A stretch of DNA of 60,057 nt from an uncultured Bacteroidales bacterium. GTDB taxonomy: Bacteria > Bacteroidota > Bacteroidia > Bacteroidales > UBA932. This document shows positions 40,552 to 49,575 of this stretch, piece by piece. Within the stretch, counting starts at the first letter, position 1; the number at the start of each line of letters is the position of its first letter. The DNA is taken from the NCBI GenBank assembly GCA_900318955.1, contig ONMJ01000023.1, positions 1 to 60,057 of the forward strand, read 5' to 3'. A program made the translations under genes and the position numbers. The notes beneath the pieces were generated by a model, which did no database searches, was not told where the DNA came from, and saw nothing but the letters and a program-made list of their open reading frames with translations.

Positions 40552-41660
40552 TACTTGTTCTTTTTCAATACTTTCTTGATAACAGGAGTGACAAGGTCAG
40601 CATAACGAAGCATTCCGAGATCAGTAAGATGAGTTCCATCTACGAAAGCATCTCCATCAGCCCCCACCATCTTATCACCCTTGATATAATAAATCTTTTT
40701 CTCGCCCTGAGACTTGAGTTTCTTGAAAAGTTGCTTCTGGGTCTCCATCTTCTTAAGGAGAGTTTCCCTGAGCTCCTGATCGAATTCCATGAAGGAATAA
40801 GGAGTTTGCTCAACGAAGATAATAGGGACATCCGGATGAGCATCCCTCAGAATACGGAAGAATTTTTCTCCCTTTTCCTCTATGAGCTCGCTTGTGCAGT
40901 TCGGAGCATAATCGAGCACGAAGAGTCCGGGATCCTTGACTGAAGCCATGAGCTCTGCAATCTCATAGTCGAGCTTGGCGTTGCCGCTGAATCCGAGATT
41001 GATGACCTCCCTGTCGAGACGGCGTGAGATGATATTCGTATAAGCCATACCCGGCCTTGTTGCGCATCCACCTTGGAGAATACTTGTTCCGTACATTATA
41101 ACCGGTTTTTTGACAGAAGGACTGTCGAGAGCCGGGCCCTCAAGAGTACATCCCTCAGGGACAGCTATTTCCATATCGGTAACACCGTCATAAAGGGACA
41201 TATAGACCATGAATTCCCTCATCTGGGGAATCATATTCTCGATAATCTGGGTATCAGTGACCGCTTCCCTCGAAGGACGACCGCTCTTTACAAACCTCCA
41301 GCCGTCGGCTGTCAGCGCATAGACATCAATTCCCCTGTCGCCTGTCGGAGACATATGGTTCATGTAATGCTTATTCAGCGAAGTCCAGCGGACTCTCAGC
41401 GCGGGAGCATCGGTACGGAAACGAACATAAACTCCCGCCGAATTGAGACCAAGGTTCCAGACCGACTTTCTCGAAACCTCTTCAAGAGAGGCCGGAAGAC
41501 GGCTGTAGCGATAGGTTGTCCCTTCTGCGACTTTCCCGAAGACAGGAAATTCTGAAGCATTTACATACTTGTAGCCATCCGCCCTTGCAGGCTCTTCCTG
41601 AGCTGAGACAATCGCACATGCGAAAGCGGCGACAAACGCGAGAATCACTTTTTTAAACAT
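40551..41660 (-). CDS. secreted SGNH/GDSL hydrolase with N-terminal jelly-roll domain
   Basis: A 369-residue exported esterase. A signal peptide (MFKKVILAFVAAFACAIVSA) precedes an N-terminal beta-sandwich (about 28-170, the GxDLY-type domain) and an SGNH domain: MYGTSILQGGCATRPG with the nucleophilic Ser, LGFSGNAKLDYE (Gly/Asn block), and VDGTHLTDLGMLRYA with the Asp/His pair. Such enzymes deacetylate or de-esterify carbohydrates; the substrate is unknown. The location between pnuC and a MurNAc kinase gene suggests, weakly, wall or glycan substrates. Confidence 0.88.
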   Translation of the reverse strand: MFKKVILAFVAAFACAIVSAQEEPARADGYKYVNASEFPVFGKVAEGTTYRYSRLPASLEEVSRKSVWNLGLNSAGVYVRFRTDAPALRVRWTSLNKHYMNHMSPTGDRGIDVYALTADGWRFVKSGRPSREAVTDTQIIENMIPQMREFMVYMSLYDGVTDMEIAVPEGCTLEGPALDSPSVKKPVIMYGTSILQGGCATRPGMAYTNIISRRLDREVINLGFSGNAKLDYEIAELMASVKDPGLFVLDYAPNCTSELIEEKGEKFFRILRDAHPDVPIIFVEQTPYSFMEFDQELRETLLKKMETQKQLFKKLKSQGEKKIYYIKGDKMVGADGDAFVDGTHLTDLGMLRYADLVTPVIKKVLKKNK

Positions 41661-42222
41661 AACGACCTTGTTTTTTCCAATGATAATATCCATATATTGC
41701 AGACAGTGCATAGAATACATAAAGCGCTGTCATCCAATTCATTCCTTGGCTAAAGCAAAGATAAGCGGAGGCAAAGTCAGCAACTATCCAGAGAATCCAT
41801 TGCTGAGGAATGGACTTTGCCAGCCACCACGTAGCAACCGCGCTGAGAACGGTAACCCCGGCATCCAGCCACGAAGCGGGATCTCCAAGGGCCGAAAGGA
41901 TAAAATAGAGAAGGACGGTACCTGCTGCAAAAACGCAAGCGCTCAGCAAAAGGCCTCTTCCTGATATCTTCCGTAAATGAATCCCTTCCTGTACCTTCTC
42001 CTCATCTCTTTTCCACTGGGCCAGTCCAATTACGGAAACTACGACATAATAGACGTTAAGGGACATTGAAGCATAGAGGTGCTGAGCGGCGAAAGCGACT
42101 ACCGCAGCCGCGGCGGTAAGGATTCCGACCACCCACATGAAATTTTTCTGGAGAACTTCGAGGACGAGATATATAACGCCCGTCACCAGAGAAAAAATTT
42201 CAAATGCTTCAATCCAGTCCAT
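41653..42222 (-). CDS. pnuC: PnuC-type nicotinamide riboside transporter
   Basis: A 189-residue integral membrane protein of about seven helices. The PnuC signature is visible in FMWVVGILTAAAAVVAFAAQ, LYASMSLNVYYVVVSVIGLA with WKRDE, and PQQWILWIVADFASAYLCFS. It imports nicotinamide riboside by facilitated diffusion, or thiamine in the PnuT subgroup. No TPP riboswitch is seen, since the promoter box is 10 bases from the ATG. It overlaps the SGNH gene by 8 bases and heads the operon that runs to corA or mntP. Confidence 0.9.
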   Translation of the reverse strand: MDWIEAFEIFSLVTGVIYLVLEVLQKNFMWVVGILTAAAAVVAFAAQHLYASMSLNVYYVVVSVIGLAQWKRDEEKVQEGIHLRKISGRGLLLSACVFAAGTVLLYFILSALGDPASWLDAGVTVLSAVATWWLAKSIPQQWILWIVADFASAYLCFSQGMNWMTALYVFYALSAIYGYYHWKKQGRYV

Positions 42223-42232
42223 AATAATCAAG

Positions 42233-42240
42233 CAAAGATA
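42233..42240 (-). promoter_or_regulatory. -7 box TATCTTTG of pnuC
   Basis: TATCTTTG on the minus strand, 10 bases before the ATG at 42222, leaving a very short leader. Confidence 0.55.
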
Positions 42241-42283
42241 ACAATATTTTCTATCTCTGAAACACCGGTTGCCGCTTGATTGA

Positions 42284-43255
42284 CTAATTTGCAATCGAAT
42301 CGCCGGATCCGGACGAGGATGGATTAGGATGTCTATATTCGGAAGGGGTCATTCCAGTGTGCTGTTTAAAGAACTTATGGAAGACACTCACGCTAGGAAA
42401 ATTCAGTTTATAAACAATTTCTTTGATTGGTTCTTCAGAATAGCGGAGCAGATTTTTTGCCTCCAGAACGACATAATCAGCAATCCACTCGGGGCCCCCT
42501 CGCCCGGATACGTCCTTGATGACCTTGGACAGATATTTCGGAGTAAGGCTCATCTTGTCAGCATAGAACTGCATATTTCGCTCGCTGGTATGGTACTCTG
42601 TTACCAGTTTCATAAACTTCTCATATACATAGTACGCACGCGAATTGTTTGAAGGCTGCCTCTCGGCGCTCCTTTTGAGCTGCTCTGTCCACACGTCGTC
42701 GGCCAGATAACTCAAAGACGTGAGCAAACCTGCTACAATCTGACGCTTGTTTTTGTATGAGGAGTCGATGACCTTTCTGGCTAGACGGAAATAGGATTCA
42801 GCAAGGGAAAGTTGGTCTTCATTCAAGAGAATACAGGGATCTTCTAGCATCTGCATGCTCTGCTGAAAGGCTGAGTTGAAATCGAGATGGAGACCGGAAA
42901 TAAACTCTTTGGAAAGAACGACAAAGACGATTTCGATTCCTGGAATTAGGTCTTCATCAAGCGAGGAAATATGGATAATATTACCTGGGACAGAGACCAA
43001 AAGCGAGCCCTCTTGCACCTGATAAGAGCGAAGATTGAAATCAATCTTAAAACGTCCTTTTTTCAAAAAGAATAAGATGTAACCATCTAAGCGTATTGGA
43101 GATTGAAGTATTTCCAAAATACGGTTGTCCGTCAATGCCGTTTTACCGTCAGCCTCTCCCAATATAAAATCCTGTCCAAGATTGGACTCAGACACAATAG
43201 AAGAGATTTTAAGAATGTCCGGTATCCCGATGTTTTTAAAAGGTGAGTTTTGCAT
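42284..43255 (-). CDS. AraC family transcriptional regulator
   Basis: A 323-residue protein. The N-terminal half (about 1-190) is a cupin-like sensor domain (GYILFFLKKGRFKIDFNLRS, then SLLVSVPGNII). The C-terminal 110 residues hold two helix-turn-helix motifs: NMQFYADKMSLTPKYLSKVI and IKEIVYKLNFPSVSVFHKFF, followed by the family end FKQHTGMTPSEYR. It is divergent from the efflux operon at 43435, so it probably regulates that operon and itself. The ligand is unknown. Confidence 0.92.
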   Translation of the reverse strand: MQNSPFKNIGIPDILKISSIVSESNLGQDFILGEADGKTALTDNRILEILQSPIRLDGYILFFLKKGRFKIDFNLRSYQVQEGSLLVSVPGNIIHISSLDEDLIPGIEIVFVVLSKEFISGLHLDFNSAFQQSMQMLEDPCILLNEDQLSLAESYFRLARKVIDSSYKNKRQIVAGLLTSLSYLADDVWTEQLKRSAERQPSNNSRAYYVYEKFMKLVTEYHTSERNMQFYADKMSLTPKYLSKVIKDVSGRGGPEWIADYVVLEAKNLLRYSEEPIKEIVYKLNFPSVSVFHKFFKQHTGMTPSEYRHPNPSSSGSGDSIAN

Positions 43256-43280
43256 TTTAGTCGATTATCTAATTGTTCCG

Positions 43281-43288
43281 CAAAGATA
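43281..43288 (-). promoter_or_regulatory. -7 box TATCTTTG of the AraC gene
   Basis: TATCTTTG on the minus strand, 25 bases before the ATG at 43255. Confidence 0.6.
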
Positions 43289-43385
43289 ACACTTTTGGCA
43301 AATTAATTTCAAAAAATTCGCTCAAATCCGACCAAAATACAATTATTGGCGGAAAATAAAGATTTATTATACCTATTTTTAGACC

Positions 43386-43393
43386 TACCTTTG
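43386..43393 (+). promoter_or_regulatory. -7 box TACCTTTG of the efflux operon
   Basis: TACCTTTG, 41 bases before the tolC-type ATG at 43435. Between it and the AraC gene lie two TTGGC(A/G)-containing AT-rich segments (about 43295 and 43348) that could be AraC sites. Confidence 0.6.
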
Positions 43394-43434
43394 CAGTCGA
43401 AAAGAAAAGCGGAAATCATAAATAAGTCGATAAT

Positions 43435-45024
43435 ATGAAAAAGATGTATTACTTAGTCGCGCTGCTTGCGGCCTCCCTTCCTCTCCAGCTGACCGCCCAA
43501 ACGGTCCTCACGCTTGAAGAGTGCCGGGACAGGGCTGTCCAGGCTTCAAAGGAACTGGATCAGGCACGCGTAGCCATTGAAATGGCCGGTTATGACAGGA
43601 AAATAGCCCGTGCGAATTATTTACCGAATATCAGCGCTACAGGCGCGTACCTATATAATAACCGCGATATCGCACTGATCAACGACACTCAGTCGGAACT
43701 TCTCCGAAATGCAGGAACTTTGGTTCAAGACCAGATCAATACCGCCGCATCAGGAGCGATCGGAGGAATAAGCGCAGCCATGACAGACAAGATGACTCAG
43801 CTCATGACTGCAATCAAAACCAACCCGGCGCTCGCCCAAGAATATATGGGCAGCCCCATGTGGCAGACCATATTCAGCATGCTTCAGGGGATCGACGCCA
43901 GTTCCCTCGCAGGGATGATTCCGAACATTGCGGACCCGGTAAATGCGATATGTTCTGATATTGATGACGCCCTCCATCCGGATTTTCACAATGTGTGGGT
44001 CGGAGCCATAACGATCCAGCAACCTGTTTTCGTCGGTGGTAAAATCATCTATTCCAATCAGATGGCTTCCCTCGCTGAAGATTTGGCACAAGCTAAATAC
44101 GATATGAAATATGCCGATGTCGCCGTTGATGTCGATCAGGCTTACTGGCAAATCGTCTCTATCGCCAACAAGAAGAAGCTCGCCCAATCATACTGCGACC
44201 TGCTGCATAAAATGCAGGATGACGTCAATCTGGCCGTGCGTTCAGGTGTTTCTACCGAATCTGACGCCCTTCAGATCCAGGTCAAGGCCAATGAGGCAGA
44301 CATGCTCCTTACAAAGGCATCCAACGGACTGGAACTTTCAAAGATGCTCCTTTGCAAACGCATCGGACTGCCTCTCGATACAGAAATTGTCCTTGCAGAC
44401 GAGACTCTTTCTTCTATTCCTGTTCCAGGGCTTATTCCCGAGAAACCGCTTGAAGACATTTACTCAGACAGGCCGGAAACGCGAAGTCTCTCCCTTGCTG
44501 AAAAAATCTACGACCGAAAGGCCAAAATAGCCCGCGCGGACATGATGCCGAAAGTTGCGTTGACCGGCAGCTATCTTATGACCAACCCCAACGCATTCAA
44601 CGGTTTCCAGAATAACTGGCAGGGCGGAATGTTCAGTGCCGGTGTAATGGTCAGCATACCCCTCTTCCATGGCGGAGAGAGCCTCAACAAATATCGTAAA
44701 GCTCAAGCGGAAGTCCGTCTATACACCGACCAATATGAAGACGCCCGCAACCTGATCAACCTCCAGGTGACCCAGCAGAGAAAACTCTTTGAGGAAGCGA
44801 TGGAGAAGCTCAACATGACCGAGTCCAACCTTGCAAGCGCAGAGGAGAATCTCCGCAAGGCGACTGTCGGATTCAAGGCCGGTGTCGTCGAGGCCAATAC
44901 AGTTCTCGGGGCCCATACGGCATGGCTAAGCGCCCATAGCGAATACATCGATGCCGGCATCGAACTTCAGATGGCCGCCGCCGCCTTGAGAAAGGCAGAA
45001 GGAAATTATCACGCAAACAAATAA
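43435..45024 (+). CDS. TolC family outer membrane efflux protein
   Basis: A 529-residue protein with a signal peptide (MKKMYYLVALLAASLPLQLT, cut after AQ). Two outer-membrane-factor repeats are seen: LEECRDRAVQASKELDQARV and ANYLPNISATGAYLYNN in the first, IARADMMPKVALTGSYLM and LINLQVTQQRKLFEEAMEKL in the second, with long helices expected for the periplasmic channel. It is longer than the usual 430-470 because about 85 residues rich in Ala/Met/Ile (about 95-185) sit in the first repeat. First gene of a four-gene exporter. Confidence 0.93.
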   Translation: MKKMYYLVALLAASLPLQLTAQTVLTLEECRDRAVQASKELDQARVAIEMAGYDRKIARANYLPNISATGAYLYNNRDIALINDTQSELLRNAGTLVQDQINTAASGAIGGISAAMTDKMTQLMTAIKTNPALAQEYMGSPMWQTIFSMLQGIDASSLAGMIPNIADPVNAICSDIDDALHPDFHNVWVGAITIQQPVFVGGKIIYSNQMASLAEDLAQAKYDMKYADVAVDVDQAYWQIVSIANKKKLAQSYCDLLHKMQDDVNLAVRSGVSTESDALQIQVKANEADMLLTKASNGLELSKMLLCKRIGLPLDTEIVLADETLSSIPVPGLIPEKPLEDIYSDRPETRSLSLAEKIYDRKAKIARADMMPKVALTGSYLMTNPNAFNGFQNNWQGGMFSAGVMVSIPLFHGGESLNKYRKAQAEVRLYTDQYEDARNLINLQVTQQRKLFEEAMEKLNMTESNLASAEENLRKATVGFKAGVVEANTVLGAHTAWLSAHSEYIDAGIELQMAAAALRKAEGNYHANK

Positions 45025-45035
45025 AATACAATACC

Positions 45036-46028
45036 ATGGCAAAGAAAAACTACAACCTCCTTATTGGAGTTCTTGCGCTAGTCGCAGTTGTCCTTTGTGT
45101 ATCCGTCTTAGGATATATTGTTTCAAGGCCGAAAGCCTCCGTCATCCAAGGCGAGGCCGAAGCTACAGAGTACAGGGTCTCCGGCAAAGTCCCGGGAAGA
45201 ATAGAAGCGTTTCTCGCAGAAGAGGGGCAGACAGTACGGAAAGGAGATACTCTTGTAATGATCGACTCTCCGGAAATCCGCGCAAAGATCGCTGAAGCTA
45301 CAGCGGCTCGTGCAGCAGCCCTCGCACAGAAGAATAAAGCCTACAAGGGAGCACAGCAGGAGCAGATTACAGGTGCCTATGAGATGTGGCAGAAAGCTCT
45401 TGTCGGTGAAGAAGTTATGCGTAAATCATATGAAAGGATGCAACAACTTCACGATGAAAAGGTGGTCTCTGACCAGAAATTTGACGAGGTAAAGGCACAG
45501 TATGACGCCGCAGTAGCCACAGAGCGCGCAGCCAAAAGCCAGTATGACATGGTCCTCAAGGGAGCAAGGCAGGAAGATAAAGATGCTGCCGTCGCTCTTG
45601 TAGAACGTGCGAATGCCGCCGTAAATCTTGTCAATTCGTATCAAGATGAAATCGTCCTCACCGCTCCCTCCGGTGGAATCATTGCCGCCAGGTACCCGAA
45701 AGTCGGCGAATTGGTCGGACAAGGCTCTCCTATAATGACGATTCAGGATCTTGATGATATTTGGTTGACCTTCAATATCCGTGAAGACCGTTTGGACGGC
45801 ATGCAGTCGGGAGACAAGCTCAAACTGACCGTTCCCGCCCTCAAAAACAAGGAAATCACAGCTACAGTATACTATATGGCCGTCCGCGAGTCTTATGCAA
45901 CCTGGAGGGCGACAAAAGAAGTAGGAGAGTTCGACTCTCATACGTTCGAAGTTCGAGCCCGTCCTGACGGAAAGGTTGAAGGTCTTCGCCCAGGCATGAG
46001 TGTCATCCTCATTAGAAACGAAAAATAA
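45036..46028 (+). CDS. HlyD family membrane fusion protein
   Basis: A 330-residue periplasmic adaptor anchored by one N-terminal helix (YNLLIGVLALVAVVLCVSVL). A biotinyl-lipoyl half (GKVPGRIEAFLAEEGQTVRK) leads into a long helical hairpin (about 90-200, Ala/Lys/Gln/Glu-rich). The second lipoyl half and beta-barrel follow (VLTAPSGGIIAARYPKVGEL, then IMTIQDLDDIWLTFNIRED). It would link the two ABC-2 permeases to TolC. Its stop overlaps the next start (TAATG). Confidence 0.93.
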   Translation: MAKKNYNLLIGVLALVAVVLCVSVLGYIVSRPKASVIQGEAEATEYRVSGKVPGRIEAFLAEEGQTVRKGDTLVMIDSPEIRAKIAEATAARAAALAQKNKAYKGAQQEQITGAYEMWQKALVGEEVMRKSYERMQQLHDEKVVSDQKFDEVKAQYDAAVATERAAKSQYDMVLKGARQEDKDAAVALVERANAAVNLVNSYQDEIVLTAPSGGIIAARYPKVGELVGQGSPIMTIQDLDDIWLTFNIREDRLDGMQSGDKLKLTVPALKNKEITATVYYMAVRESYATWRATKEVGEFDSHTFEVRARPDGKVEGLRPGMSVILIRNEK

Positions 46029-47191
46029 TGAAACGCATCCGTGAAATAGTCATACGCGAGCTGCATCTATGGGGCAAACGCCCCATTTATCTGCTGGGTT
46101 CAGTCGGTGTGATGCTGGCTTCGGCTATCTTCTTCCTCACTTTTATGAGCGAGGGAGTACCCGAAGATATCCCTATCGGCGTTGTTGACCGAGACCAGTC
46201 ATCCACATCACGGAATTTCATCCGGCAGCTCGATGCCACTCAGCTTGGCAAGGTCATATCTTTTGACAATGTATCTGAAGCCCGTCAGGAAATGGAAGCA
46301 GGACGTATCTCCGCCTATGTCATCATTCCCGACAACTTCGATGCTGACGTCCAGGCTTTCAGGTGTCCGAAAATGGGCATTTATGTCAATACGATGAATC
46401 CCGTTATCGGCGGAGCTCTTGCCTATAAGGACATTCTGACGATGGTTTCTCTGACTAACGGCGCCGTTCAGCGGGAGGTTCTCCGGGCAAAGGGCATAAG
46501 TGAGAGAGAGATAATGGCCAGAATCCAACCTTTTGCCATCGATGCCCATTACATCGGAAATGCACCGGCAAGCTATGCATACTACCTGAACAACATGATT
46601 CTGACCGGCATCCTGGCAATGAGCATCCTGCTTGTCGTCTCTTATGCACTAGCTTCAGAGTTAAAATACGGGACCTCGAAGGAACTACTTGAGTTGAGCG
46701 GAGATTCTATAGGACTGGCTGTCTTCGCAAAGCTTATTCCTTACACCCTGCTCTTTACCGTACTTGGGACAACTATCCAGCTAGTCATTTTCGGACCGCT
46801 GCACTATCCCCTCCGTGGATCAATATGGGCAATGCTCCTTGCTACATTCCTTCTTGTCATTGCGTATGAGGCAATAGCCGTTTTCATCGTATCCATGGTC
46901 CCTACCCTACGGCTTTCCGTCTGTATCAGCGCTCTCTACAGCGTTCTGGGCTTCTCATTCGCAGGATTCACTCTACCGATTTCTTCCCTCCCTGCAGCTT
47001 TAAGAGGTCTTTCGTGGATCTACCCCTTACGTTTCTACTATCGGATTTTTGTACAGGTAGCACTCTTCGGGACAGGATTCTCGGGATGGTGGATCTTCGT
47101 GGTTGCCCTATTGGCCTTCCAATTCCTGCCGCTTCTCGGTCTGAAACGCCTGTATGGAGCTTATAAGTATCAGAATTATCCTCGCAACTAA
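46028..47191 (+). CDS. ABC-2 type permease, first of pair
   Basis: A 387-residue membrane protein of the ABC2_membrane_3 type. It has one N-terminal helix (about 18-40), a large extracytoplasmic domain (about 45-180, with IPIGVVDRDQSSTSRNFIRQ) and five or six C-terminal helices from about residue 185. It would form the transmembrane pathway as a heterodimer with the following gene. No ATP-binding gene is in the operon. Confidence 0.9.
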   Translation: MKRIREIVIRELHLWGKRPIYLLGSVGVMLASAIFFLTFMSEGVPEDIPIGVVDRDQSSTSRNFIRQLDATQLGKVISFDNVSEARQEMEAGRISAYVIIPDNFDADVQAFRCPKMGIYVNTMNPVIGGALAYKDILTMVSLTNGAVQREVLRAKGISEREIMARIQPFAIDAHYIGNAPASYAYYLNNMILTGILAMSILLVVSYALASELKYGTSKELLELSGDSIGLAVFAKLIPYTLLFTVLGTTIQLVIFGPLHYPLRGSIWAMLLATFLLVIAYEAIAVFIVSMVPTLRLSVCISALYSVLGFSFAGFTLPISSLPAALRGLSWIYPLRFYYRIFVQVALFGTGFSGWWIFVVALLAFQFLPLLGLKRLYGAYKYQNYPRN

Positions 47192-47193
47192 TT

Positions 47194-48393
47194 ATGGAAG
47201 AAAAAATATCATATATTGGCCGATGGGTCCGCGATGCATGGGGCATCTTCGTAAACGAACTGAAGCTTATTGTCCATGACAATGGAGTAATGCTGATTTT
47301 CTGCTTCGCCGGCTTGGTCTATCCACTCCTTTATAACTGGATCTATGGATACGGCGTAGTTGACGATATGCCTGTTGCGGTGGTCGATCTTTCCGGAGGC
47401 AGCTACAGTCGGAGATACATCCGCGAAGTAGATGCAACAAGAGAGGTGGAAATAGCCTATAACTGCACATCCCTCGAGGAAGCCCGTCAGTTGATGGCAG
47501 AGCAGAAGATTCATGGAGTTATCCTGATTCCGTCTGATTTTGATGAAAAGCTCAACGGCCTCGAGCAGGCTACGCTTTCGACATATGCGGACATGTCAAC
47601 ATTCCTCTATTACAAGAACATGACGATAGCGACAAACAAAGTAATGCTGGACGAGGTGCATCAAATTCAGACTGAGCGCTATGCTGAAGCTGGCCTTACA
47701 GGGATGGACGCCAAGCAGTTGATAGAGCCCGTCCAGTACGATGAGTCTCTTCAGTTCAACCCTGCAATCTCATTTACGATGTTCTTCGTCTACATGGCAA
47801 TGTTCATGATTCTCCAGCAAGTCATGTTCTACGGCAGTTCCACTCTCGCCGGAACCCTTCGCGAAGAAGGACGCAGTTTCGCGCAGCTGACAGACAATCT
47901 GAGCGGCCACGGTATGGGACGAATTGTCCTCGGTCGAGGACTCGCATACTACCTGATTTTCATTGTTTTAGGAGTATATGGAGCACTCTTTGTGCCGCAT
48001 CTTTTCAATCTGCCAATGCACTGCCGGTGGTGGGAGATGCTTATCCTTATACTGTTGTTTGTGGCAGATATTATCTTCTTTTCATTCACTTGGTCAAGTG
48101 CCATTGCAAAAAGGGAAACCGTCTTGGTTCTTCTCCTTTTTGTAACTCCGATTGCTGTGTTCCTTACCGGTTTCACCTGGCCTACTTCAAGCTTCCCGGC
48201 CTTCTGGAAGACCCTGTCATATGTTTTCCCTACCACCTTCGGGTGCCGTGCATATATGAATCTCTGCAATTCCGGAAACCTTTATGCGATTGCGCCTGAA
48301 ATCAAAGCAATGACCCTGCAGACAGTTGTCTATTTTGTCCTTTCCTCGGTAGCAGCCTATGTAGAAGCCCGCGGTTTCATGAAAAAAAGCTAA
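47194..48393 (+). CDS. ABC-2 type permease, second of pair
   Basis: A 399-residue paralogue of the preceding permease: the same N-terminal helix, extracytoplasmic domain (MPVAVVDLSGGSYSRRYIRE parallels VGVVDRDQSSTSRNFIRQ in its partner) and C-terminal helices. It starts 2 bases after the first permease stops. The promoter of the next gene overlaps its stop codon. Efflux substrate unknown; family members carry drugs, lipids or siderophores. Confidence 0.9.
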   Translation: MEEKISYIGRWVRDAWGIFVNELKLIVHDNGVMLIFCFAGLVYPLLYNWIYGYGVVDDMPVAVVDLSGGSYSRRYIREVDATREVEIAYNCTSLEEARQLMAEQKIHGVILIPSDFDEKLNGLEQATLSTYADMSTFLYYKNMTIATNKVMLDEVHQIQTERYAEAGLTGMDAKQLIEPVQYDESLQFNPAISFTMFFVYMAMFMILQQVMFYGSSTLAGTLREEGRSFAQLTDNLSGHGMGRIVLGRGLAYYLIFIVLGVYGALFVPHLFNLPMHCRWWEMLILILLFVADIIFFSFTWSSAIAKRETVLVLLLFVTPIAVFLTGFTWPTSSFPAFWKTLSYVFPTTFGCRAYMNLCNSGNLYAIAPEIKAMTLQTVVYFVLSSVAAYVEARGFMKKS

Positions 48394-48398
48394 ATTTG
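48391..48398 (+). promoter_or_regulatory. -7 box TAAATTTG of the FKBP gene
   Basis: TAAATTTG, 21 bases before the ATG at 48420. Its first three bases are the TAA stop codon of the upstream permease. Confidence 0.6.
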
Positions 48399-48419
48399 CA
48401 AAAAATAAACTATTATTTC

Positions 48420-49025
48420 ATGGACAAGAAAAGTTATGCATTTGGTATGAGTCTCGCTTCCAACCTCCTTCAGAGCGGTGTTCACGGACTCAATTTTGAC
48501 GATTTCGTCGCGGGACTTCGCGACATGATGACAGGAGGCGACCTGGCGCTCTCAATCGAAGAGGCAGGAGAAGAACTGGAGAAGTTCTATGCCGAGATGG
48601 AAAGAGAACAAACTGAGCGTCAGGCAGAAGCAGGAAAGGCAGCAAAGGAGGAAGGCGAGAAATTCCTCGCAGCGGTTTCACTTGATCCGGATGTGCATAC
48701 CCTGAAAAGCGGGCTTATGTACAAAGTGCTCCAAGAAGGAAGCGGAAAAGCACCGAAGGCGACTTCCCAAGTCCGCTGCCACTATGAAGGCACTTTCCCG
48801 AACGGCCAGATATTCGATAGTTCTTACAAGAGGGGCGAGCCTGCCGTCTTCGGCCTTAATCAGGTAATAAAAGGATGGACAGAGGGCCTTCAGCTGATGA
48901 AAGAAGGAGCAAAATACGAGCTCTATCTACCCTACGACCTGGCATACGGAGAGGCTGGCGCCGGCGGAGCAATTCCTCCCTACAGCGCACTCAAATTCGT
49001 CGTCGAGCTCCTGGAAGTCCTCTAG
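48420..49025 (+). CDS. FKBP-type peptidyl-prolyl isomerase
   Basis: A 201-residue cis-trans prolyl isomerase. The N-terminal helical part (about 1-85, SYAFGMSLASNLLQSGVHGL) resembles the FkpA/Mip dimerisation region. The C-terminal FKBP domain (about 95-201) shows VRCHYEGTFPNGQIFDSS, FGLNQVIKGWTEGLQLMKEG and YDLAYGEAGAGGAIPPYSAL, with the active-site aromatics. There is no signal peptide, so it acts in the cytoplasm as written. The ATG at 48420 follows its own promoter. Confidence 0.94.
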   Translation: MDKKSYAFGMSLASNLLQSGVHGLNFDDFVAGLRDMMTGGDLALSIEEAGEELEKFYAEMEREQTERQAEAGKAAKEEGEKFLAAVSLDPDVHTLKSGLMYKVLQEGSGKAPKATSQVRCHYEGTFPNGQIFDSSYKRGEPAVFGLNQVIKGWTEGLQLMKEGAKYELYLPYDLAYGEAGAGGAIPPYSALKFVVELLEVL

Positions 49026-49052
49026 GTTCGAGGCTGCCCCGAGAAAGAGGCC

Positions 49053-49559
49053 TTACCAAGTCTTGTAGGGCCTTATTGTCAGATAAGAATTGTAGTATCG
49101 CTTGTCGCCGGTGACCTCTTCGCCGAGCCATGAGGGGCGGGGGAAGTTTTCTTCTTCGTTTCCGAGCTCTATCTCAGCCATTACAAGTCCTTCATTGTCG
49201 CCATGGAAGACGTCCACCTCAAAAAAGCGGTCCTTCCCATGAGTCGAATGACTCTCTGAGACAGCTGCCTGACCGGCGGGAATAATGTATCGCGTCTTCT
49301 CAATCACGCTGCCGTGACACACCTGGAGAAGATCCTTAAAATCCTGTGCAGAGATTTCTTTTTCCCACTCCATGCGGCTGATTCCGCCATGGGAAGAGCC
49401 TTTGACAGTCATGATGCCCTGCCCATCCAATAGCCTCACCCTGACGGTATTTCCTCCGTCATGGGCGATATATCCCTGAGCAATTGAATGACTTCCAACC
49501 GCCTCGGCCAAAAAGTCCATATTCTTCACGAGGAACTTTCTCTCTGTCTCTATTTTCAT
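49053..49559 (-). CDS. CYTH domain phosphohydrolase
   Basis: A 168-residue triphosphate tunnel metalloenzyme fold. The ExExK signature is at the N-terminus (IETERKFLV), with TVRVRLLDGQGIMTVKG, EWEKEIS and VDVFHGDNEGLVMAEIEL supplying further charged tunnel residues. Relatives hydrolyse inorganic triphosphate or thiamine triphosphate. It lies 16 bases after nadD in the same direction. Confidence 0.9.
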   Translation of the reverse strand: MKIETERKFLVKNMDFLAEAVGSHSIAQGYIAHDGGNTVRVRLLDGQGIMTVKGSSHGGISRMEWEKEISAQDFKDLLQVCHGSVIEKTRYIIPAGQAAVSESHSTHGKDRFFEVDVFHGDNEGLVMAEIELGNEEENFPRPSWLGEEVTGDKRYYNSYLTIRPYKTW

Positions 49560-49575
49560 AGCGATCAAAAATTTA

